Positions 36,291-47,000 of a stretch of 64,000 nucleotides of DNA are shown piece by piece; the stretch's first letter is position 1; the number at the start of each line of letters is the position of its first letter. The DNA is taken from the NCBI GenBank assembly GCA_930367215.1, contig OV884059.1:234731803-234795802 (forward strand), read 5' to 3'. Below the pieces are notes generated by a model, which saw nothing but the letters and a program-made list of their open reading frames with translations, was not told the DNA's origin and did no database searches. Made by a program: the position numbers and the translations under genes. This DNA is from Pollenia angustigena (Eukaryota > Arthropoda > Insecta > Diptera > Polleniidae).

Positions 36291-36524
36291 CCGTTTATTT
36301 TGAAAGTGGCATAAGTCATTTTGTTTTTAAGTCGAGATATTTAAGGGTTTGCGTTTTAACACGTTTAAAAATATGGATGCTAACTTTCGAGAAGATTCAC
36401 TTGTATTTGATATATCATAATAATGATATTTTTCTCAGTATTTATTATTATTATTTATTATTATTATCTATTTGTAACTCGATTTTTTTGAAAAAGTGAC
36501 TTATGCCACTTTCAAAATAAACGG
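36291..36524. mobile_element. MITE, 234 bp
   Basis: Inverted ends of about 30 bp: CCGTTTATTTTGAAAGTGGC followed by ATAAGTCA, mirrored on the right by TGACTTATGCCACTTTCAAA. Only one or two mismatches, so it is comparatively young. The interior is AT-rich and noncoding. Confidence 0.75.
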
Positions 36525-36638
36525 ATTATATGTATATACATGTATCGTGAAAATCCATGTCTTGCTTGCAAGTAAACGTTTATGAACTGTTGCATACAAT
36601 TTTTATTTCAGTTACTAATTACTTGTAAATAGAAAGAG

Positions 36639-37075
36639 CAGCGTTGCCAGAAGATTAGGAAGGAAAATCTTCATTTAGCGAAAAAAAATCTTATTTTGAA
36701 GAGAGAAATCTTAAAATTTTTTATAACAAGGGCAAAAAAGAAAAAAATTATTAATTTTTTATAAGAACATATGTACTTATTATTATGGAAACTATTTAAA
36801 TTGAAATACATAATATTTATTCAAAACTAAATTGTTTTTTAGTTAAATTTATTGTAAAAATTTTTCTAAAAATATATTTGGAAAAACCAATAAACAGCAA
36901 GCTGATACCTTATTGTTTTTAAAATTGACTGTTTAAGAAACTGTGAAAAAATTATTTATTTTGTACAAACAAACTTAAAGTTAAAAATCTTAATTTGTGA
37001 AAAAAAAATCTTTAAATCATATTTTGGTCAAAAAATCTTCGAAAATAAGATAAAATCTTCATTCTGGCAACGCTA
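36639..37075. mobile_element. hAT-type MITE with AAATCTT repeats
   Basis: Ends CAGCGTTGCCAGAA and TTCTGGCAACGCTA (inverted, outermost base differs), with flanking octamers AGAAAGAG and AGAACGAG (7/8). AAATCTT or AAAATCTTC recurs about three times inside the left end and four times inside the right end, all on the plus strand. Non-autonomous, 437 bp. Confidence 0.75.
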
Positions 37076-37479
37076 AGAACGAGCTTAAAATAGTGTAATA
37101 ACACTACTTACAAAACCAAAAAATAATTCATAATATGATTTGATACAAAAAAAACTTTACATTTAACTAGATAGACATATCGCACCCTAAATACTAAAGG
37201 GTCAAAACTCAAAATTCTTAAATTTTCAGGAGAGCCAAAAAACTGTTTATGTTAAAATGGTGCTTATAAAAGAAATTAGTTCCCTTATGAAAAAAGTCCA
37301 ATTTGAAGAAAGTTTTGCTATGCCTTTTTCAATTTTGTAAGTAGCTAGAGATGTGAAATGAGAATTAATTTATGAAAAAGTCATTTTTAAAAATTTTTGA
37401 GTTGTGTCCCTATAGTTTTTAGGGTGCGATATGTATATATGTAAGTATGTATATGTATGTACATAAATATTTTTTAAAC

Positions 37480-38157
37480 CCACACCACAATAGTGGAGAG
37501 GGTTTTATGCATTTGTGCTGATGTGTGTAACGCCTTAAAATATTGGTCCTAGACCCACCTTAAAGTATACCGATCGTCTTAGAATCACTTTCTGAGTCGA
37601 ACTAACGATGTCCGTCCGGCTGTAACCTTGTGCGCAAAGTACAGGTCGCAATTTTGGAGATAATTTGATGAAATTTGGGTCATAGGTTCTTATTAGCACA
37701 AGGACCAAGCATATTGGAAACGGGCTGAATCGTAGGACCACGAGGGAAGATAGGGGGAAATTTCTTCCTCTCAGAAACTATCAAACCGATTTGAAATGAA
37801 TTTCAAACATACATAGAACCATATCTATATGGACACAAAATGTATGCATTTTTTTAAAAATAGGACCACGAGGGGAGACAAGGGCAATTTCTGCTTCTTA
37901 AACCGATTTTAATGAAATTAAAACCATAGATAGATGCATATCTATATGGACACATTAGCTATACAGTTTTTTTAAAAATAGGACCACAAGGGGAGGTAGG
38001 GGGCAATTTCTGCTTCTCACAAACTTTCAAACCGATTTTCATGAAGTTTATAAACATAGATTAATCTATGGACACATAAGCATGATGTGTTTTTAAATAC
38101 TGTGGTGTAGGGTATCATATGGTCGGGCTTGACCGACTATACCTTCTTACTTGTTTT
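37480..38157 (+). repeat. Dispersed repeat with ~110-bp tandem units, second family
   Basis: Begins CACACCACAATAGTGGAGAG, carries GATGTCCGTCCGGCTGTAAC, then three degenerate tandem units each starting near TAGGACCACGAGGG, and ends GGTATCATATGG plus the hairpin GGTCGGGCTTGACCGAC and TTCTTACTTGTT. The layout parallels the 4823-6079 family but the sequence differs. Relics lie near 23930, 33300 and 44769. No coding sequence. Confidence 0.6.
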
Positions 38158-39135
38158 TTTTTAATTTATTTTTATTATTGAATCTTTCTTATCGAAATTT
38201 ACAATATGTATTCAAATCTTAATTCTACTTGTTGTTTATTAGTCGTTACCAATGTAACCACTAACTTCTGTATTCAAATTTTAAAAATGTCTTCTAGTAA
38301 GGCTCAAAGTATTGGTTCTTTTTAGCCTCTGGTGACCTTCGAACTGAAGCAGACCCCGAGCGAAGTAGTAAGGGTGGGCCATTAATTTATCGATGTAGCT
38401 AATTGAATATTTCTTAATTTCCTCCTGGACAGTGGGGACTTTGAGATCCCTGTGGATAATATCATAACGTATATACCATGGGGCGCAGACAATTTGAATT
38501 AATATTCTAGACTGTCTGTTTTGAAGCTTTTGGATGTTAGATGCGCATGCAGTACCCCGTAATTGGATGCCGTATGTCCATATTGGTTTTATGATGGACT
38601 TGTATAAGAGAATTTTGTTGTCTAAAGAAAAGTTTGAGTTTCTACCGAGAAGCCAATGTAGTTGAGCTGCTTTAAGTTTCATAGCCGTTATTTTCGCTTC
38701 AATATGACGAGACCAGGTCAAGCGTCTATCTATATGAATTCCCTAGTACTTAACATGGTTTTCTACCGGAACAGTGATGTTATTTGTTTTTACAGCTGGG
38801 CACGTTTGTCTTCTGAGCGTGAAAGTTAAGTGAGCACATTTAGCCGGGTTAACCTTTATTCTCCATTTTTCTAGCCAGGCCTCAAGTTCATTGATGTGGG
38901 TCTGCAGATTTTGCGATGCGACTTTTGGGTCATGGTTAACGCTAATAAATGCTGTGTCGTCTGCAAATGTAGAGGTGTGCGTGATCAGGTTTGTTGGCAT
39001 ATCCGCTGTGTATATTATATAGTGAAGCGGTCCTAATATGCTGCCTTGGGGGACATCAGCAGTAATTTTCTTGAGTGGGGAGTATTTATCTTGCGACCTT
39101 ACTATGAATGAATAATAAATATTTGGCACTTAAAT
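38158..39135 (-). mobile_element. 5'-truncated jockey-type LINE
   Basis: A minus-strand LINE remnant inserted at the end of the 37480-38157 repeat. A T run on the plus strand (about 38153-38162) would be its poly(A). It encodes the second half of an RT and C-terminus (38281-39129) and is truncated near 39135. Confidence 0.7.
38281..39129 (-). pseudogene. Jockey-type RT fragment with one stop
   Basis: The frame contains VPQGSILGPL (usual GVPQGSVLGP, first Gly mutated), TFADDTAFIS (catalytic ADD) and LEKWRIKVNPAKCAHLTF, the classic jockey order. After HVKY a TAG replaces the expected codon. The same frame then continues with GIHIDRRLTWSRHIE and NKILLYKSIIKPIWTYGIQL, the conserved RT thumb. The palm start, endonuclease and 3' end are missing or decayed. 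Confidence 0.85.
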
Positions 39136-39536
39136 TATTTTACTTTTTTTCCAAAAAGCTTATAAAAGTATTGATAGGAGGATATCAGGTTTTTTTGAAA
39201 ACGTAAATCTGCATATATTTATTAATCAATTCATCACTTGAAATTCAATCTTCTAAGTTATTGGAATACAAATTTAAAGCGGATAACATGGACTGACAGG
39301 TATCTACTTTGAGTCTATTTGACAATTTAAGACAATGTAAAAACATACGAAGCAAATTTAAACAAGTTTGGATATAAATTGTCACCCCGTTTTTTAAATC
39401 GCCAATTTCGTACCAAAATGTTTCAGGCTAAGATATTTTAAAAATTGCTTCATAGCTTTTATCGTTTGATCTGTTTTTTAAAAGTTTAAACTCTTTTACA
39501 AAATCCTCTGGGTTAGTAATTACAAACATATATCAA

Positions 39537-40637
39537 TAACAAGTTAGAGTGCTATATTCGGCTGTGCCGAATCTTTGATACCCTCCACCGACAGTTCGAA
39601 TGTTTAAGGAGTAATATCTGTATGATGTTATTATTATCTTAAACTGTGACGATTTGTTATTAATTATGGTTTTAGGCGACTAAAGTGTTTTCCGGTAGTA
39701 GAGTTTATATGGGGCCTAGGGTAAATAATATACCGATCATCACGAAATTTCACAGCGTCATTTCTAGTCCTTTAAAACTGTGACGTACCAATTTCTGTTA
39801 TGCTAGCATTATTAATTATGGTTTTAGGTGTACTAAACTGTTTTCCGGGAGTAGGGTTGCTATGGAGCCTAGGGTAAATTATGTACCGATCTTCACGAAA
39901 TTTCACAGTATCATTTACAGTCCTATAAAACTGTGACGAGCCATTGATTGCATTATTTTTTACGGTTTTAGGCTTACTAAACTGTTTTCCGGTAGTAGGG
40001 TTTATATGGGGCCTAAGGTAAATTATGGACCGATCGTCACGAAATTTCACAGTGTTATTTCTAGTCCGAAAAAACTGTGACGTACCAAATTTTGTTACGC
40101 TAGCGTTATTTTTTACGGTTTTAGGCGTACTAAACTGTTTTCCGGGAGTACTGTTTATATGGGGCTTAGGGTAAATTATGGACGGATCATCGCGAAATTT
40201 ACCAGCGTGATTTTCAGTCAAATAAAACAAATTTTTGCAAAATCTTATCTCATTTCGTGCCTTGTTCCAGCATTTATGTTATTTTTTGTAACAAAATTAT
40301 CAATTTTGTTAGGTGGTGGTTCCACATTTTGATAGCTCATATCTCTGGTCCTACTGAACCGATTTTGCTGGACTTCAATCCGAAACTGCTTAGGATAACT
40401 ACAAGCAAATTTGACACCCAGTTTGTTTAGTTCTTTTGAGTTTTTCGAAAGTGAGCGTGTTTTCAACAGACGGACAGATGGACAGACAGACGGACATGGC
40501 TAAATCGACTTAGAATTACTCAAGGACCTAGAATATATATACTTTATGCGGTCTGAGATGAATAATAAAAAAGTTTTACACGGAATGACAAACTTAATAT
40601 AATCTCTTCACAACTAATTGTGGTGGAGGGTATAAAA
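39537..40637 (+). repeat. Dispersed repeat with ~150-bp tandem units, copy C
   Basis: Full layout as in 4823-6079: AACAAGTTAGAGTGC, hairpin TTCGGCTGTGCCGAA, four tandem units, GACGGACAGATGG cluster, AGAATATATATACTTTATGC, and GTGGTGGAGGGTATAA. Successive TCCGG marks at 39691, 39843, 39988 and 40141 give unit lengths of 152, 145 and 153 bp. The minus strand reads open for 152 codons through three units (40230-39772) with a repeated NPTPGKQFS-type peptide. Confidence 0.65.
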
Positions 40638-41427
40638 ACGGAAACAATTTCAAAGTAATTTATGTCTTCAGCTGAATTAATAAATACTGGATCTAAAACC
40701 TTTAATGAACTCAGTGTCTTATCGCTAATATTAAAAGGGGCAAAAGGGGCACAAAAAACTAAAAAATGATACAAAAGGGGATTTAAAACAAAGGGGCCAG
40801 AAAAGTAGCACGGCAGTCAAAAAGGGGAAAAATGCGACTTTAGTCGCACAACGGTAACGCTGATTAACAACAATGTTATAACATGAGAAAACCTCTAACA
40901 TGTCCATACCTAACACTAAAATCATATTACAGTTACGGCCATTTTCACCAAGTTCGGTTATAATTAACTATCGGTTATAGCTGTCAAAACATATTGGTAA
41001 CCGTACTGTACTGTATTTTAATAATGTATTGCTAGAAGCAAAAATGTTGTATGCCAAACTATTTTCTAAACGCATACCATTTTTATATGAGACGAAACAA
41101 GTAATTAAAAGCACAAAAAAATATGTTATAATGCAACAAAAAATTATAAGCGACTGAAATTAACCGGTTTAATCGTTAATCGAAAATAGCCAATTTTGAA
41201 TTAACCGATCAGTTGATCGGGTAGTAATTAAAGTTATGTATGCATATATTAATTTTTTTTTTGGGAGTTCACGCATTATTAAAACTTATTAATATTTAGT
41301 AGTTATTGTTAACAGCAACTTGGTAAAATTAATTTGTATTTTCTTTACATTTATTTTTTTGGAATTTGTGATGGTTCATCATCTGGTGTTGGTGATGGTG
41401 TATCGTGTAAATTTTTCTACTTTAGAC

Positions 41428-42278
41428 TAGTGCTGGGATACTATTGATAGTTTCTCCTATCGATATATATCGATAGTTCAGATTTCACTATCGATATATC
41501 GATATTACTATCGGTTGAATGTTTGTACTTAAATAGGAAAACTGTAACTAGTTTTTTATCAGGCTACATTTCGTTGTTTTTATCACTTAATAGAACCTAT
41601 GAGACGTATGTATGTATGCAAGTTATTTTAGATGACGGTTTTAAAAAATTGTAATGCTGATAAGCACCTTTCTGAAGGAACCAAAGTAACAGGGATTGTT
41701 GCAAATTTATATGATGTTCTAAATTGGATTTAATTCTCAACCCAAAAGGTAATCAATCTAGCGTACTTTTTCTCTAATGGGCGTTCATTGTTTTATTCTA
41801 TGCTCGCAATTTTATTTGATTTTTTTTTTACATTATAAAAATATCTGACAAAATTTCGGCATAAAGGGGTTAAGTTAGCAGTTAAGTTAGAGTGCCCCGG
41901 TAGGCTAGCTGGTAGTGAGCTAGTCTATCAGCGCCGGGGTTGCGGGTTCGATTCCCGCCAGAGACTCTGGTTTCTTTCCTGCAGACAAGCATAGAGCTTC
42001 GCGGGATTAGCGTAGGAAATTAAAAAAAAAAAAAAAAAAAAAAGTAAAAAAAGCACAGCTAAGCAATCCATACCACCATTCTGGTTGTTTGTATTCATTG
42101 CTGTAATTCTGCGCAAGTTAATAATAGCAAGTAAAAACTTGCGGCAAAAAAACTGTGTGTGTATAGCTGCTGTAACATGTCTTCATGGCTGTATTTTAAA
42201 TTATAATCATATCGATATTGATATTTTTCATATCGATATTTTCGATAGTTTAAGACTATCGATAGTTTCCCAGCACTA
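41428..42278 (-). mobile_element. hAT element with TATCGATA clusters, copy 2, carrying a SINE
   Basis: Ends TAGTGCTGGG and CCCAGCACTA are flanked by CTTTAGAC (41420-41427) and CTTAAGAC (42279-42286), an 8-bp duplication with one change. TATCGATA occurs about four times inside the left end and three times inside the right end. The interior matches 9358-10094 in inverse orientation, with a SINE (41891-42050) that is absent from the other copy. Confidence 0.85.
41891..42050 (+). mobile_element. tRNA-derived SINE, family 1, copy 2
   Basis: Starts GAGTGCCCCGGTAGGC-TAG (41890-), with an A-box-like GGCTAGCTGGTAGTGAG and a B-box in GGGTTCGATTCCCGCC. The body CTGCAGACAAGCATAGAGC leads to a poly(A) of about 20. 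The corresponding site in the sister hAT at 9358-10094 is empty, confirming retroposition into this copy. Confidence 0.85.
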
Positions 42279-42484
42279 CTTAAGACATTTCATCAGCAAT
42301 AAAAAAAAGACCGTTTATTTATTGGCGTAGGAAAAATAGTTTTTAGTAATTTTAGTATAGAATATATTTTTACAAATTAAAATTTAAAAAAATTTAATTT
42401 GAAATTCCCGGAAAAAATTTTCCGAGATTAATTTAAAAAAAGTGTCCCGGGATTCCCATGAAATGTTTTCCGGCGTAGAAACTC

Positions 42485-43917
42485 TAATGTCATGTCAAAA
42501 TTTTGTACTATAAGGTCCAGAATATACCATAGGTCCCCTCTTCAAATTCCCTGTAAGACAAACCAGTTTTAATTAGATGTTGATATTTAAATAATACAAG
42601 TATTCGCGGCAAAGTACTTTACATGAATCTTAACTTTCTGTGAATATTTTGTTTTCGCGGGTCAATGACTACCCATGGGTCCCAAAAAGGGGACCCATTT
42701 TTCTTTTTCTTACAATTATTTTTCTTTAATATGAATGCTGATCGTTTTTTGTTTACCACGCTTAGCGAATTCAATGCATGTTTAACTAGCAAATCAAGAA
42801 ATAATTTAGATTATCACAAAAACAATAAGTTAAATACCTTAAGTTATTTTTCGGCAAAAGAGAGAAAAATTGCCTTCAAATAACGAACATTGGCATTTTT
42901 AGCATGCATAAGAAGAATTAAAAAAAAAACAACAAATGTTAAGGAACTACTGATTTATTTTAAACAATGTTCGAAAGTAAACAGTACATTATTTAACGTT
43001 CGGCGCACACACTCAGGAACGATATCTTAGTGATTGTGTAGACCTACACAACCCTTAATACCGTTCGTAACTATTTTCAAGAAAGAACCGAACATTATAT
43101 AATTTCGTTAAAAAACAGAACAATTGTAGTGATACTGTAGACAAACATTATATTTTAATGTTCTATAATGTTTTTTTCGTGTGTGTATTTTGTTTTTGTA
43201 AAAAATTTTTGGTTTTTTTTAGCAGCCAAAAGGGACCAACATTAACGAGCCGAACCGAACACATTGAAGTTTGTGGATTTTCAAAAAAAAACGAATGGAA
43301 TTAAATGTTCACATCTTTTGTTGAGTTTGATAAAAACAGTAATATTTTTGTGTTCGAAAGATGACTAACAGGGAAACGATATTTTTTTTAATGATTTTCT
43401 ACACAAACACTATTAGCGTTTGTGTTTTTCACAAATCTACCGAACCGAACATTAAGAAACGATATTTAGTGTTTATTTTCGAACACCGGTTTAAAGTTCT
43501 TTAGTTTGTTTTTTACATTGATTAAGAATGAGCAAACCAAAAATTTTAGCAACGCTTCTCATTAGTGTTGTTGTTGTTGCTTGGAAATTCGCAGGAGGAT
43601 TTCTACCATACCAAACACTTAAGAAAAATATTTAATGATTATTTTCGAACACTGGTTTTAAATAACAAAATATTTGGTCTTCCATCAGAAACCCCATACA
43701 GACATATAACTTTTATAAAAATTCTATTGAATTCTGTTAACAAACGATGTCGTCTTTTGCCCACATACAAGTTCACCACAAAAAAAAATGCCATTAAAAA
43801 AGTGAACATAAAAATTGCATAAAAAATAAATAAAGTCGTATCATAAATAATGAAGAATAATAAATACTGAATAATTGTTATTGATGTTTTTTTTTATTTT
43901 CTTTGTTTTTTTAACAG
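42485..43917 (+). other. Noncoding upstream of the first DPP exon seen
   Basis: Probably intron of the DPP-like gene, because the next exon starts mid-protein. Two strings, ATTTTCGAACACCGGTTTAA (43478) and a similar TTTTCGAACACTGGTTTTAA (43640), hint at an old duplication. The T-rich tract directly before 43918 is a good polypyrimidine tract. No coding exon was recognised. Confidence 0.45.
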
Positions 43918-44032
43918 GAATTGGTGGCCATTTCTCCCGAAAGACGTAATTGGCGTGGTATTTTTATAGCATTACTGGTCATAGCAGCCGTATTTAGTTT
44001 AATTATATTTTCCATATTTTTATTATCGCCAG
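43918..44032 (+). CDS. Dpp10: DPP-like exon: cytoplasmic tail and transmembrane helix
   Basis: The acceptor TTTTTTAACAG precedes the exon and the donor GTAAGT follows. It reads ELVAISPERRNWRG, then about 23 hydrophobic residues ending FLLSP. Positively charged residues before the helix and the family pattern give a type II topology (N-terminus inside). It begins in phase 0, so at least one upstream exon supplies the start. Confidence 0.85.
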
Positions 44033-47000
44033 GTAAGTAAAGGAAAATTCTTTATAACTTTTGATAAATGAAGGGCTGAGAATCAAATGGGTACAAGTGC
44101 AAAAATTAAAAATGTAAATAATTAAGTTTTTTGTTGTATTTAATTGGGTACTTAATGCAAGTTTTCGCTCGATATGAAGCAATTTGAGATCATTATGCAG
44201 GTCCGAATTTTGTAGAGGGCTAAATATTATTATTAAGGGATTTTTGCTTCTATATTTTTTTTAAGTTTTGGCACTTGTACACTTTTGATTATCAGCCCCT
44301 TTATTTGTGTACTTTAAGCAATCGATAAATATCATTGGAATTTTTTTTCTGTTTTCTTTTCTCCAAAATAAATTAGAGGATGAGGGCCTCCGCATACGTG
44401 GCAGCAGATTAACATTAAGTGATATCTTAAGTAAACGCTTTCAATGGAAACTATTCAATGGCACATGGCATAGTGGTATGTTTTTTACAATTTTTTTAAT
44501 TAAATTAATGAAAATATATTAAAAATTAAAAATACTTTTGTTATTAAAAAAAAAGTACTTTTTAAAAGGCTCATAATAAATTTTTGCTTACAGAGTACTT
44601 AAATAAATTTAAAAGCTAAAAAATGTTTGACGGTTTTTTGACGGAAAACTAAAAAGGTTTAAAAAAAATAATTTTGGTATTAAAAGGTTTTGAAAAATAA
44701 AAGCTTTTCCAAATAAATACAAATTTTTTTTATATAAGAAACATATTTTTCAACCTAAAGATGAGTTTACACCCTCACCACAACAGTGGAGAGGGTTAAT
44801 AAGTTTGTGCCGATGATTGTAGAATCTTAAAAATAGACCCACCTAGTATGCCGATCAACTGGTCTGTAACAGGGTTCTGAGAGAATGAGAACATATAAAG
44901 CGGCTCATACACTTGCAGTAAAATTGTTCGATTTTACGTATTGTTCAATTATATCGCCAATGTCTATGTGATATTCGAAGGTGGCAAAATATATTTGCAG
45001 CAATCAAAAGACTTTTGATTTTTATTGCCCAACAAAATGAAAGTGAAATGTGTTGGCAACATTGTACAATGCTGTTTATGTTATTGCTATAGGTTATGTT
45101 AACCTTTTTATTAAATGAATGAAACCATTGTGTGACTTATTGCATAATATAGGACAAAATGGAAATAATATGGCGAATATAATATGCAATAATATTGCAA
45201 GTGTATGTATTGGTACTTTTTTGTTCTTCAACTGGTACTCTTGAATTTTCGTTATATTGAACCTAGAAACATTAAATTAAACATGCATTGTCCTGAGTGA
45301 AAAACAATCAGTGAAAGGGAACTTATTTGTAATTTCTTATTCTTCAACTGGAACTTTATAAATTTCCATTAGTTTTGGATCTAGAGTCATAAAATTAAAC
45401 ACACCATGTCTCGAGTAAATGAGAATCTGTAAGAGGGTTTTTTTGGTACTTCCCAGTAAAAAATGGAGCTTCCAACGAAGCAGGTTTTGTAAGGGAGAAA
45501 CATAAGAGTTGCGCTTACCATTGCGCATACGGAAGACATGAATTTTATATGGCGAGTTCCCACTTTAAAGCATACATTTTTGACACATGAAGCGCATTAT
45601 TCAGCGCATAAAAAAATTGTTGGATGTAACGATCAGCTTTACACACTGAATGTTCTGATATAGTTATTTTTTAGTATTCTTCCTTACAAACCTGCTTCGT
45701 GGTAAGGGAATGCCGTAGCACTTGAAATGTTATTTTTTTTTATAAAAGTTGTTGAGAGTTTTTTCACTTACTTTACTGCATTTCTGTATATCTTATTGCG
45801 TAGCGCATAATTCTGCGCTTATTTTTTTTTAAATGTACCATTAGTGCTTCGCAATATGATAAAATTTTTTATTGGGTTATTAGTTCTTTAACAGGAACTT
45901 TGTGAATTTTTATTAATAATAGACCTAAAAGCATAAAAACCAACATGCAGAGTCCAGAGCGATCGAGAAACTATAATAGTAGACTTTTTGGTACTTTTTT
46001 TGTTTTTCAATTACAAAATTAACTTTACCATTTTGATAAATTTTGTGCATAAAAAAACATATTCTTCAAAATCCGTAAAAATTAAATCGTTGCCCTACGT
46101 ATTGACGTGTTAGTAGTTGAATTTGTCAAACACTGAAACAACGAACTGTCAAATTAAGCTGGGCAAAAAAACTTGACGTTAACTGCCTGTCTACAACTGA
46201 CATGATTACTGTTATAACGTGATGTTATAAAAGCGTGGTTAAAACATTTGCATTAACAACCGTGTTATAACATGAGAAAACTTCTGACATGACGAGTCTA
46301 TACTTTACACTAATATCATATTATAGTTAAAGTTAAGCATTTCATGTCAGTTGTAGACTGCATGTAAGGTATGAGTCACAATTAATATCGTGCATTATGG
46401 ATGGACCACCCTTTAGTTGCTTTTATGTTTTTAATAAAATGTTCACAACTTCTCTTTTCCTTTTTATAGCTTCGTTTTTTTAATTTAACCCTTGTGCTTT
46501 GTCCCATTTCATTTTAGATACTGAATTAGTTTTTCGTGATCCCAGTGGAGGTCTATCAATATTAAATTTAGATAATTATACAACAAGAGTTTTAATGACC
46601 AATTCAACATTTGTAAGTTTAAATCAAATTTAGAAAAAAAAACAAAGAAACAATAAAAATTTTAAATAAATAAATAATTTCTTCGTTATTATTTTTTCAA
46701 TTTTCAGCGCCAATTAAATGCTGAAAGTTATTTAGTAGCACCAGATCTCAAGTATGTCTTGCTGCAGTCCGATAGTAATGCGGAGGGTTCAAGGTAAAAA
46801 TTAAATTTAAATTCCAATAAAAATAAACAAATGATAAATTTTTAATGAATTTCCAAATTAATTACAAAAGAAAAGCAACTAAACTAGAAAAACTAACAAA
46901 CAAACATGAGGAAATGTAATCTGTTTTCTTGATAATTAAAATTGCTTTTAAATAAAATTATTTACTTAGCGAACACTAAGAAAAGAAGAGTGTTCTTTGT

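Larger units (their letters stand above)
35174..40862. mobile_element. hAT element, CAGCGTTACC ends
   Basis: Perfect 10-bp inverted ends CAGCGTTACC / GGTAACGCTG with a perfect 8-bp duplication ATTAACAA (35166-35173, 40863-40870). AAAAGGGG-type strings recur just inside both ends (about 35200-35250 and 40735-40830). The body is mostly filled by later insertions: a DD41D relic, two MITEs, a dispersed repeat, a jockey-type LINE and the tandem-unit repeat copy C. No transposase of its own was recognised. Confidence 0.8.
35099..40925. mobile_element. MITE (46189 family) split by a hAT
   Basis: The left part (35104-35173) has GTCTACAACAGACATGATT and AACATTTGCATTAACAA. The right part (from 40863) has ATTAACAACAATGTTATAAC and TAACACTAAAATCATATTA. 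The two together match the uninterrupted 170-bp copy at 46189-46358. The right terminus is lost. The break point is exactly where the 35174-40862 hAT duplicated 8 bp. Confidence 0.7.
34452..42484. mobile_element. Outer hAT-like element enclosing a nest
   Basis: Left end TAGGGTTTCTA followed by ATTCCCCGG; right end CCGGCG followed by TAGAAACTCTA. The ends match at 10 of 11 positions, and inner CCCGGGATTC-type strings recur behind both. The flanking octamers TGATCATG and ATGTCATG agree at 5 of 8 positions. Everything between (at least three other DNA transposons, a LINE and a SINE) would be later insertions. The frame of nested elements supports a single old element, but decay makes this tentative. 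Confidence 0.5.

Noticed and set aside
37480..40637. A CRISPR-like regular repeat array
   Set aside because: The tandem units are long (about 110-150 bp), degenerate and contiguous without spacers, in a eukaryotic genome.
41891..41975. A functional tRNA gene
   Set aside because: A- and B-boxes are present, but the same sequence with a non-tRNA body and poly(A) recurs at 16521-16661, so it is a SINE.
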